Positions 1-5,381 of a DNA stretch of 5,381 nt are shown one piece after another (the first letter of the stretch is position 1; every line of letters starts with the position of its first letter). Origin of the DNA: Candidatus Omnitrophota bacterium (GTDB lineage Bacteria; Omnitrophota; Gorgyraeia; JABMRN01). The stretch spans positions 1-5,381 of the forward strand of contig JABMRN010000039.1 of assembly GCA_013202515.1 (NCBI GenBank), read 5' to 3'. The notes beneath the pieces were generated by a model. That model was not told where the DNA came from, made no database searches, and saw only the letters and a list, made by a program, of their open reading frames with translations. The position numbers were made by a program, and so were the translations under genes.

Positions 1-2976
1 CCAAAAGAGATAGCAGATTTTTTCCGTGAGCGCGAAGGTATTTACGCAGGGGATCTTGCGAAGGCAGCCGAAGTCACAGAGGAAAAAGTAAGGAGAGGTA
101 ATTTTAATAAAGGTCATTTAAAATCCGGGACGAGACAAGAAAAACAGGAGGAAGATCCTGAAGCAATAATGGTTTCTATCTTAAACGAGCTCGGACAAAA
201 GCAAGAAGTGTCTCCCCAAGCCCTATTTACACTCGTCCAGTCCAAAGTCCCTGAGTCTATGCAGGATTTAAGAGCCGCGCTTGAAAACTTAAGACCCCTC
301 TCCGAACAAAAAGACGTAACTCAAGATCAAATATCAGATGCAATAGCTAAAGCGAAAGAAAAACACGACCTCTCCGAAGAAGAAGAGCACATCATATGGT
401 TTGCCTTGACCGGTCCTGGGCAGGGGATGGACAAAGGCGAGGAGGGGGCGGAACGCGAAGAAGAACCCGCTTCAGCCGAAAGCAAAGATGAGCCATTATA
501 CGAAACACTGGATGGTTTGGGTATGACAGAGCTGAAGGAAAAGTTAAAAAGCGGCGACTTAAATTTATACGAAAGGGTTTCTTTGGCATTTCGTATTTTA
601 AAAAATAATTTAAATATTCGAAGACAGGCAATAGATACATTAGCTGAAATCTTATCATTGGAAGAAGAAGGGAGCATGAAAGTGCTTGAAAGCAGCGTTG
701 AAGGTATTTTAAGCTCAAAAGAGATGATCAAAAGTTTAATGGATAGATACACTAGAGATGAAGATGAAAGGGGAGCTGAAAATATGCGGAATATGCTAAA
801 AGGACTAAACAAGTTTTTAGAGCAAGCGTCCGAAAGAGGAACGATTTCTAAGGAAGAATCAGAAAGGATTGAAGAGCTAGGAAAAACAAAGCGGAGAATT
901 TTGATCAACTTATATAATGAGAGCATATTTGACAGAGAACTATTAGAGGCTGCACACAGGCTTTTAGTGAATGATAAAGCAAATTTTGCCCTATCTTATT
1001 TAATTTCTTCTTCTTGTAGATACCTGATGAAATCAGGCGTTGAAGAGGCTACGGCGTGGGGAAAAGAGCGTTTAATCATGATAATAGACAGAGAGAGCGA
1101 AAACGAAGATGATGAAGACGATGCAGTTGGTGCAATTGAGGACCTTATAACAGAGGGGGTGAAAGATCCGGCTATTATTAGAGGAATCCGGAGACTTTTA
1201 AAGAGTAAAGATTTGAGCAAAAGATTATGCGCTGTTCGCTTTATAATGGATTATAAGGCAGTGGATCTTTACGAAAGGGCAGATCTTGCATTAAGGGAGG
1301 TTTATGACGTGGCTAAAGAAGATCCTTATGGAGAAAAGGAAAAGGATAACAAAGACCGTCTGATCAGCATTGTCGGCTGGATAGGAAACTATCAAATTAC
1401 TGAATTAAAGGATATATTATTAGAGCAGATGGGTTGTGAGGATGTATATTTAAGATTAAAAGTTTACAGAAGTTTAATAAGACTTAACTGTAAAGAGGAG
1501 GCAATTCCATCGATGATACAATTTATTTATGACAAAAGAATTAACAGGCCTTCTAGCAACCAATTAGAAACCAGAAATAGGATTGCGTTCTTCTTATTTG
1601 TAGATGAATGCGGGATAGAGTTTGATATTCCAAAAGAAGAGAGAAGAGAGATTGATGGTCTATTCGAAGCGGGTCATCCAGATGAAAGCATAGAAGGGAT
1701 AAACAGGTTATTCGACGCTTCAAGCAGGAAAATGCTGTTAAAATATATTAATGAATTAATTAAAGAAGCTTCCGGCAGTGATAAAGAAACTGTTAAATTA
1801 ATTTATGACTTGGTAAGTGGAGGTGAAAGAAAAACAATTGATTCCCTCACTGCTTGGATAGTTATGCCGGAAGACCCGAACCGAGTAGATCAAGTTTTAG
1901 ATACGCTTAGGAAAAAGGGGTTATCGGATAGAGAAATAGGTCAGTTACTAAGAGGACTGCTAAAAATAAAAAAGAATATAGAAGGGTTCTCAGATGGTGA
2001 CCAAGATGCTTCTTTCGATACCGCTTTCAGCGCAGGGGCGGGGGAGGAAGCACAGGCGACAACAAATCCCACAACCCAGCTCTTTGAAATCATCGAAGAA
2101 GCCGCGAACAATAGACGCGGCGAATTTGTCAACACGGCAAATGAGCTTATGTCTGCGGTTGCAGAACAACAGGACCTGGATGTTGAAATAGAAAAACATG
2201 TTCTGGATAAAGAGCAATCAACCACTGAATTAAAAGATCAGGTTGAAAAGATTATAGCTACTATTGATAGTTTGGATATAGAAACATTACCAGAGGATAT
2301 GGCTTCGAGCGTAGCACAGCTTAAAAAAGACCTTGATCAGTTCGAAGCAGACAGCATAGTTAGCTCCATAATAGCGCTTGCAAGACGCGCTAAGAAAGAA
2401 GGCCAGAACCTCATAATAGGCCTTGAAACAGACTGGATTCCTGGCTATCAAAAAGGATCGCTCCAATATAACGCCATAAACTCACTTATCCTTGAATTAG
2501 GCTCTCTTGGTGATACATTACGCTCCCTTGGGCTGGATAATGTAGTAGTAGTGCATAGCAGTCAGGACGAATTGGCAGGCGATATATTAAGAGAAGCGGA
2601 TAAGACATCTACAAAACTTTCAAACATAGTGGTTTTAGCATCCAATAACACTATTAATTCAGAAGCATTTCACTCTTTAAGAAGTACAGCATCCGACGAA
2701 AGGGCTTTCATTGCAGGCATAAATCCCTCAGAGCTTATAAAATTTTACTCACAGAACCAAGAATCAATGGATAAACAGCTCACTATACAGATAATGTCAA
2801 TGCTTTCTATTGCTCTTGAGCTGGCCCTTGGAAAAGAAGCCCCGAACCTTCCTATCATAGCCACCTATGATAAAACCTTAAGAATGGTTATATTCCTACC
2901 AAAAGCAGTGCCTGTGGACTATCAGGAGCTACAGAAACGTTACAGGTTAAAGAAACTCGCGCTCCACTCTGCGTAA
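1..2976 (+). CDS. Large modular helical-repeat protein with C-terminal alpha/beta domain, 5' partial
   Basis: The frame is open from base 1 to the TAA at 2974-2976, giving 991 visible codons, so the true start lies upstream. The first ATG is at 169. Its only SD-like AGGAGG (146-151) is 17 bases away, too far to be convincing, and the codons before it read as ordinary helical protein (KEIADFFREREG, DLAKAAEVTEEKVRR). Order of parts: a helical N-terminal piece; an acidic Gly/Glu linker (430-495); a long all-helical region rich in Leu, Lys and Glu that looks HEAT/ARM-like, with the motif LYERxxLAxR at 565-600 and again at 1267-1302; a Gly/Ala/Thr-rich linker (1984-2079); a coiled-coil-like stretch (about 2200-2350); and an alpha/beta tail with hydrophobic strands NLIIGL, NVVVVHS, NIVVLAS, LPIIATYD and LRMVIFLPKA. 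No signal peptide or membrane segment is visible. The tail resembles C-terminal modules I recall on large uncharacterised Omnitrophota proteins; this is unverified. Function is unknown; a scaffold or protein-interaction role is a guess. Confidence 0.8.
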   Translation, partial: PKEIADFFREREGIYAGDLAKAAEVTEEKVRRGNFNKGHLKSGTRQEKQEEDPEAIMVSILNELGQKQEVSPQALFTLVQSKVPESMQDLRAALENLRPLSEQKDVTQDQISDAIAKAKEKHDLSEEEEHIIWFALTGPGQGMDKGEEGAEREEEPASAESKDEPLYETLDGLGMTELKEKLKSGDLNLYERVSLAFRILKNNLNIRRQAIDTLAEILSLEEEGSMKVLESSVEGILSSKEMIKSLMDRYTRDEDERGAENMRNMLKGLNKFLEQASERGTISKEESERIEELGKTKRRILINLYNESIFDRELLEAAHRLLVNDKANFALSYLISSSCRYLMKSGVEEATAWGKERLIMIIDRESENEDDEDDAVGAIEDLITEGVKDPAIIRGIRRLLKSKDLSKRLCAVRFIMDYKAVDLYERADLALREVYDVAKEDPYGEKEKDNKDRLISIVGWIGNYQITELKDILLEQMGCEDVYLRLKVYRSLIRLNCKEEAIPSMIQFIYDKRINRPSSNQLETRNRIAFFLFVDECGIEFDIPKEERREIDGLFEAGHPDESIEGINRLFDASSRKMLLKYINELIKEASGSDKETVKLIYDLVSGGERKTIDSLTAWIVMPEDPNRVDQVLDTLRKKGLSDREIGQLLRGLLKIKKNIEGFSDGDQDASFDTAFSAGAGEEAQATTNPTTQLFEIIEEAANNRRGEFVNTANELMSAVAEQQDLDVEIEKHVLDKEQSTTELKDQVEKIIATIDSLDIETLPEDMASSVAQLKKDLDQFEADSIVSSIIALARRAKKEGQNLIIGLETDWIPGYQKGSLQYNAINSLILELGSLGDTLRSLGLDNVVVVHSSQDELAGDILREADKTSTKLSNIVVLASNNTINSEAFHSLRSTASDERAFIAGINPSELIKFYSQNQESMDKQLTIQIMSMLSIALELALGKEAPNLPIIATYDKTLRMVIFLPKAVPVDYQELQKRYRLKKLALHSA
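2335..2973 (+). other. Uncharacterised C-terminal alpha/beta domain of the large protein
   Basis: This is a domain within the large CDS. It starts with a helix (SIVSSIIALARRAKKEG), then a strand and a distinctive GLETDWIPGYQKG segment followed by a helix (YNAINSLILELGSLGDTLRSLG). Next come the strand NVVVVHS, the helix DELAGDILREADKT, the strand NIVVLAS, the segment AFIAGINPSEL, a long helix (IQIMSMLSIALELALG) and two final strands (LPIIATYD, LRMVIFLPKA). Alternating strands and helices suggest a Rossmann-like or similar three-layer fold. I see no Walker A motif, catalytic triad or metal-binding cluster that would name it. Its position at the extreme C terminus after a coiled-coil-like linker suggests a reusable terminal module. 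Confidence 0.45.
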
Positions 2977-2997
2977 ATACCGAAGGATGAGGGACCC

Positions 2998-3031
2998 TCC
3001 TTCGCTAAAGCTTCGGAGGGCAAGCGAAGGA
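2998..3031. repeat. Hairpin-forming repeat, likely a dispersed intergenic element
   Basis: TCCTTCGCT (2998-3006) pairs with AGCGAAGGA (3023-3031), a perfect 9-bp inverted repeat around a 16-base loop. A competing shorter stem, CCCTCC (2995-3000) with GGAGGG (3015-3020), overlaps it, so the two folds exclude each other. The type 'CCTTCGCTAAAGCTTCGG' resembles short repeats scattered through candidate-phylum genomes; that part is recollection. Only one copy is in this window. Confidence 0.55.
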
Positions 3032-3059
3032 AGAAGGACGAAGTAAAGAGGACGATATG

Positions 3060-3103
3060 AGCCGGTGTGAAAGCCCGGCTTTCACTCATTATTTTTCCCT
3101 TTT
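3060..3103 (+). terminator. Probable intrinsic terminator of the large CDS
   Basis: GTGAAAGCC (3067-3075) and GGCTTTCAC (3077-3085) form a perfect inverted repeat, which as RNA gives a 7-bp stem with a 5-base CCCGG loop. T-rich sequence follows (five T at 3092-3096, four T at 3100-3103). An alternative stem, AGCCGG (3060-3065) with CCGGCT (3075-3080), competes with it. It sits about 90 bases after the stop of the upstream gene. The T tract is interrupted, so efficiency is uncertain. Confidence 0.5.
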
Positions 3104-3308
3104 AGTCCCTTCTAATCCCATATTGCTACTCATTTATAACTTCTATTATTTCTTAGCATTCCATTTATTTTAAAATAATTTACAATAAAATCACTGTTTT
3201 TTACGTTTTATATAATAGAGGTGGAATCTGGTAGGTATATGATGGAAAAAGGACTGGGAACAAAAGATGAGGGACGAAAGACGAAGAAAGATAAAAGAGG
3301 AGGCTGGA

Positions 3309-3340
3309 AGCCGGTGAGAAAGTGCTGGCTATTTTTTTTA
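3309..3340 (+). terminator. Intrinsic terminator, second related copy
   Basis: AGCCGGT (3309-3315) pairs with GCTGGCT (3324-3330) with two G-U pairs and an 8-base loop. An uninterrupted run of eight T follows at 3332-3339. This is the better of the two terminators. It would insulate the AlbA_2-type gene at 3482 from upstream transcription. The 14-base segment from AGCCGG to GAAAG matches the first terminator at 13 of 14 positions. Confidence 0.6.
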
Positions 3341-3396
3341 GTAGATAGACGTTGAATAGAAAAGCGAGGACTTAGAAAAAATTTGTGTAATATTTT

Positions 3397-3424
3397 TTGG
3401 GCATTTTCAAAATCTCTTTATAGT
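3397..3424 (+). promoter_or_regulatory. Candidate sigma-70-type promoter for the AlbA_2-domain gene
   Basis: The -35 candidate TTGGGC (3397-3402, 3 of 6 to consensus) lies 16 bases before the -10 candidate TATAGT (3419-3424, 5 of 6). It sits after the last terminator and about 57 bases before the ATG, where a promoter would be needed. The region is AT-rich, so chance matches are common; the -35 is weak. Confidence 0.35.
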
Positions 3425-3470
3425 GGCTATTGAATATGCTATTAAATTTTAGTAAGCGGTTATCAAAACG

Positions 3471-3475
3471 AGGAA
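3471..3475 (+). promoter_or_regulatory. Ribosome binding site for the AlbA_2-domain gene
   Basis: AGGAA lies six bases before the ATG at 3482, a normal Shine-Dalgarno position. In-frame stops upstream (for example TAA at 3443-3445) rule out a much longer protein and support this start. Confidence 0.6.
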
Positions 3476-3481
3476 AACGGA

Positions 3482-4927
3482 ATGAAAAGAAGTCTTGCTT
3501 TTTTGAACAGGTTTGAAACAACCAAAATTGAGTACAAGCAAGCAAATGATGCTTTGCCGCAAGATATCTGGAAGGGCATCTCAGCCTTTGCTAACACAAA
3601 AGGCGGAGTTATTGCTTTAGGGATTAAACAAGAGAAAGAAAAGGTAATCAAACAAGGGGTCAGGAATCCACAGAAGATAGTGGATGATTTTGTGTCAACG
3701 ATAAGCGGGAAGTTTAATTTTTGCCCTGTAGTAAAGCCAGAAATTATAAAAGAGAAAAATAAATATTTTGTGCGTATTCAAATCGAAGAAGCATTGCGAT
3801 ATGAGAAACCAATTTATATAAAAGACGCCGGCCCTTCAAAAGGTGGTTACAAACGGGTTGGTTCGGTTGATCAGAAATTAACGGACAAAGATCTTCAGAG
3901 ATTTTTCCAGGAACGATTAAGCTCTCCGGACGCTCAGACTTTAAAGGATGCAAAGGTCTCTGATGTCGACAAACAGACTTTGTCAATATATAGAAATCTA
4001 CGCTCTCTTCAGAAGGAAGGAGCGAAAGATGTCTTATTAAAAAACAAAGATTTGCTAAAGGCATATAATTTACTTTCCCATAACGGAAAACATCTTACTG
4101 TTGCCGGGCTCTTGCTTTTTGGGAAAATCAACGCAGTTAAAAGATTCATTCCGCATTTTCGGATAGACGTTATTCGTATCAAAGGGACAGAATGGAGCAA
4201 AGACAAAGACCCATTTCTCTCTCAGGATTTTCAGGGTAATCTAATTTCATTACGCTCAAGGATTCTTGATACCCTAGACAAGTTCTTTCTTACTCCATTC
4301 AAATTAGGCAAGAATCTTACACGTGTAGAAAGCGACCCTTTTAAAAAAGCGCTAAGAGAGGCTCTGAGCAATCTTTTAATGCATCAAAATTATTTTCATC
4401 CTTCACCATGTCAAATACGGATTTACAACAACAAGATAGAGTTCTACAACCCGGGTTATTCTTTAAAAGATCCCGAGACGTTTGAAATTCCGGGTTCTGA
4501 ACTGCGCAATAGCCTCATTGCCCCTGTATTCTACGATTTAGGCTGGGCGGAAACAAAAGGTACAGGTTTTAAGACTGAAATATTGGCCCTAAAAAAATTA
4601 GGTTTTCCCGAAGCTCGATGGATAAATGATGAGAAGAATGATACCTTTACGATACTTTTCCCATATCCAGCTGATCAAATTACCCCACAAGTCACCCCGC
4701 AAGTCACCCCGCAAGTCGAAGAGAGAGACAGAATAGCGAAAATATTAACTTTTTGCGAGAATCCACGGTCCTTAAAAGAAATGATGAGTTTCTTAGGCCT
4801 TAAGGATAGAAGAAATTTTATCGAACAAATTTTAAATCCCATATTAGAACAGAAATATATTGAAAAAACAATTCCCGATAAGCCTCGCAGCAGGTTTCAG
4901 AAATATGTTACTATTAAGAAAAGATAA
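3482..4927 (+). CDS. AlbA_2/GHKL ATP-binding putative transcriptional regulator (COG2865-type)
   Basis: Complete 481-residue protein, a usual length for this family. Residues 14-140 match the AlbA_2 (Schlafen AlbA-like, formerly 'divergent AAA') nucleic-acid-binding domain: IEYKQ (16-20), SAFANTKGGVIALGI (34-48) and the late YKRVGS motif (123-128). Residues about 200-395 look like the GHKL-type ATPase domain HATPase_c_4. The N-box is REALSNLLMHQNY, with E293 and N297 spaced as expected; IRIYNNKIEFYNPG (312-325) follows; LRNSLIAPVFYDLG and the Gly motif KGTG (359-362) close the site. Residues 401-412 are three TPQV repeats, a linker often seen here. Residues 416-481 form a winged-helix-like tail (LKEMMSFLGLKDRRNF, IPDKPRSRFQKY) of the type found at the C terminus of related and Fic-family proteins. 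It is probably cytoplasmic and binds DNA or RNA under ATP control; no target is known. It is expressed alone, insulated by upstream terminators. Family assignment is firm; function is inferred. Confidence 0.9.
   Translation: MKRSLAFLNRFETTKIEYKQANDALPQDIWKGISAFANTKGGVIALGIKQEKEKVIKQGVRNPQKIVDDFVSTISGKFNFCPVVKPEIIKEKNKYFVRIQIEEALRYEKPIYIKDAGPSKGGYKRVGSVDQKLTDKDLQRFFQERLSSPDAQTLKDAKVSDVDKQTLSIYRNLRSLQKEGAKDVLLKNKDLLKAYNLLSHNGKHLTVAGLLLFGKINAVKRFIPHFRIDVIRIKGTEWSKDKDPFLSQDFQGNLISLRSRILDTLDKFFLTPFKLGKNLTRVESDPFKKALREALSNLLMHQNYFHPSPCQIRIYNNKIEFYNPGYSLKDPETFEIPGSELRNSLIAPVFYDLGWAETKGTGFKTEILALKKLGFPEARWINDEKNDTFTILFPYPADQITPQVTPQVTPQVEERDRIAKILTFCENPRSLKEMMSFLGLKDRRNFIEQILNPILEQKYIEKTIPDKPRSRFQKYVTIKKR
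4682..4717 (+). repeat. Three 12-base tandem repeats encoding TPQV x3
   Basis: Three in-frame copies of ACCCCrCAAGTC, the first differing from the others by one base (CCA versus CCG). They encode the linker between the ATPase domain and the winged helix. As the unit is 12 bases, gain or loss of copies changes linker length without a frameshift. Confidence 0.9.
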
Positions 4928-4989
4928 CAGACATTTATCGGACATATATACTAATCCGCGTCCGGGGGCAAGGAATATTTTGCATGAAT

Positions 4990-5097
4990 CAAGCGCGGGC
5001 AGGCAAGATGGCTATCTTGCCTGACACTTCCAAAAAACTATGTAAAATGGAACTATAGATTCCAAATTGATATAAGTACCGTCTGCCAAGCGCGGGC
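4990..5097. repeat. 11-bp direct repeat pair CAAGCGCGGGC
   Basis: CAAGCGCGGGC occurs at 4990-5000 and 5087-5097, with starts 97 bases apart. The first copy abuts the 10-bp stem-loop. An 11-base GC-rich exact match in AT-rich DNA is unlikely to be chance. Its role is unknown. Confidence 0.6.
5000..5023. repeat. Perfect 10-bp stem-loop downstream of the AlbA_2-domain gene
   Basis: CAGGCAAGAT (5000-5009) and ATCTTGCCTG (5014-5023) are perfect reverse complements around a 4-base GGCT loop, starting 73 bases after the stop codon. No T tract follows on either strand, so it is not a standard intrinsic terminator. It could stabilise the mRNA 3' end, act in factor-dependent termination or be a small repeat element. 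Confidence 0.7.
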
Positions 5098-5245
5098 GGC
5101 CGGAAGTGGCTGATTCTTACCCCCTTATCAATCCCTTATTACGACATACCACCAGACGCTTTACATATCTACTGATTTTCCAATAAGTTACAAAACAATG
5201 CGGAGTAAAGGCACCTTTTCCAACGAGAAATCCTGTTACACATTT

Positions 5246-5275
5246 TTGACAATTTTATTACATTACTGTGACAAT
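5246..5275 (+). promoter_or_regulatory. Candidate promoter pointing out of the window
   Basis: A full consensus -35 TTGACA (5246-5251) is followed after 18 bases by an extended -10 (TGT then GACAAT, 5270-5275, 4 of 6 to consensus). The heptamer TGACAAT occurs at 5247-5253 and again at 5269-5275, 22 bases apart. No ribosome binding site or clear gene follows before the window ends. Confidence 0.4.
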
Positions 5276-5340
5276 AGATACCGTAAAATATGATATTATT
5301 ATTAGATATATGGACACAGAAAAAACTCAAAACTCAAAAG

Positions 5341-5381
5341 TCATGGTTCGACAGGCTCACCACCCCTCGAATGGATTCGAC
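5341..5381. repeat. Edge of a dispersed-repeat-like sequence, cut by the window end
   Basis: The segment around GGTTCGACAGGCTCACCA resembles a short intergenic repeat I recall from many metagenome-assembled bacterial genomes. It contains ATGGTTCGAC (5343-5352) and the near copy ATGGATTCGAC (5371-5381), and TTCGA (5347-5351) can pair with TCGAA (5367-5371). It is preceded by tandem ACTCAAA units (about 5325-5339). The window ends before a second arm could be seen. Confidence 0.4.

Larger units (their letters stand above)
2977..3481. other. 505-base intergenic region with duplicated terminator-like element
   Basis: No credible gene lies here. Two related purine-rich elements (2986-3103 and 3266-3340) each start with GATGAGGGAC, contain a GAArGACGAAG block and end in AGCCGGTGwGAAAG followed by GGCT and a T-rich tract. 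Between them lies an AT-rich stretch (about 3104-3220) with a TATAAT at 3211-3216 but no acceptable -35 hexamer at normal spacing. After the second copy there is a candidate promoter for the downstream gene. Confidence 0.7.
4928..5381. other. Non-coding 3' region with hairpin, direct repeats and outward promoter
   Basis: No convincing gene is present. The first part (4928-5115) is GC-mixed and carries a strong stem-loop and an 11-base direct repeat. The middle (about 5115-5240) shows nothing I can assign. The last part (5241-5381) holds a promoter-like sequence pointing right and the edge of a dispersed-repeat-like sequence. No clear T-tailed terminator follows the AlbA_2-domain gene. Confidence 0.6.

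Noticed and set aside
327..926. 199-codon reverse-strand open frame opposite the large gene
   Set aside because: It is a Ser/Phe/Leu-rich shadow of a Glu/Lys-rich coding strand, with no recognisable domain. The forward frame is far longer and protein-like.
1941..2225. Reverse-strand frames of 75 and 94 codons and a 65-codon forward frame opposite or within the linker region
   Set aside because: They are short shadows of the GC-richer linker in the large gene. They have Cys/Ser-rich or basic compositions and no domain signal.
3179..3216. TTTACA (3179-3184) with TATAAT (3211-3216) as a promoter
   Set aside because: The spacing is 26 bases, far beyond the 15-19 expected, and no other hexamer at the right distance resembles a -35.
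3239..3355. Short ORF of 38 codons starting MMEKGLGTKDEG
   Set aside because: It is a polypurine stretch giving a Lys/Arg/Gly-rich peptide, and its 3' part overlaps the intrinsic terminator at 3309-3340. It coincides with a duplicated non-coding element.
3744..4206. Reverse-strand open frames opposite the AlbA_2-domain gene
   Set aside because: The forward frame has clear family motifs over its full length, and these are antisense shadows.
4682..4717. CRISPR-like short repeat array
   Set aside because: The 12-base units are contiguous with no spacers and encode an in-frame TPQV linker.
4939..4964. CGGAC/GTCCG inverted repeat as a terminator right after the AlbA_2-domain gene
   Set aside because: It has only a 5-bp stem with a 16-base loop and no T tract, which is likely chance.
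5310..5381. Possible 5' end of a gene starting ATG at 5310, open to the window end (24 codons)
   Set aside because: There is no ribosome binding site, and most of the frame lies in repeat-like sequence giving the familiar false reading MVRQAHHP. It cannot be excluded without the downstream sequence.

Overview
The window holds two forward-strand protein genes separated and followed by AT-rich, repeat-bearing intergenic DNA. Translation uses the standard code and Trp is always TGG. The organism cannot be fixed from sequence alone. The long repeat-like helical protein with an alpha/beta C-terminal module, the lone AlbA_2/GHKL gene and the intergenic hairpin families ('CCTTCGCTAAAGCTTCGG' type and 'GGTTCGACAGGCTCACCA' type) resemble what I recall from candidate-phylum bacterial genomes, particularly Omnitrophota. 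That is an inference with moderate-to-low confidence.

Layout. Bases 1-2976 are the 3' part of a large open frame that is already open at base 1. It looks modular. A GC-richer N-terminal piece ends in an acidic linker near 430-495. An AT-rich, HEAT-like all-helical middle follows (about 540-1980). A second low-complexity linker (1984-2079) leads to a GC-richer tail with a coiled-coil-like stretch and an alpha/beta terminal domain (about 2335-2973). I do not recognise a catalytic function in it.

Bases 2977-3481 are non-coding. They contain two related copies of a purine-rich element that ends in a stem-loop and a T-rich tract. One copy is interrupted by a 37-base hairpin-forming insertion. Both copies look like intrinsic terminators, so the next gene probably has its own promoter, with a candidate at 3397-3424. 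Bases 3482-4927 encode a complete 481-residue protein of the COG2865 type: AlbA_2/Schlafen-like N-terminal domain, GHKL-type ATPase domain, TPQV-repeat linker and C-terminal winged helix. It is likely a nucleic-acid-binding, ATP-binding regulator.

Bases 4928-5381 hold no convincing gene. They contain a perfect 10-bp stem-loop, an 11-bp direct repeat, a consensus-like promoter pointing out of the window and the edge of a dispersed-repeat-like sequence. No operon link between the two genes is supported: they are 505 bases apart with terminators between them. I see no complete defence system, CRISPR array, tRNA, rRNA or transposase here.
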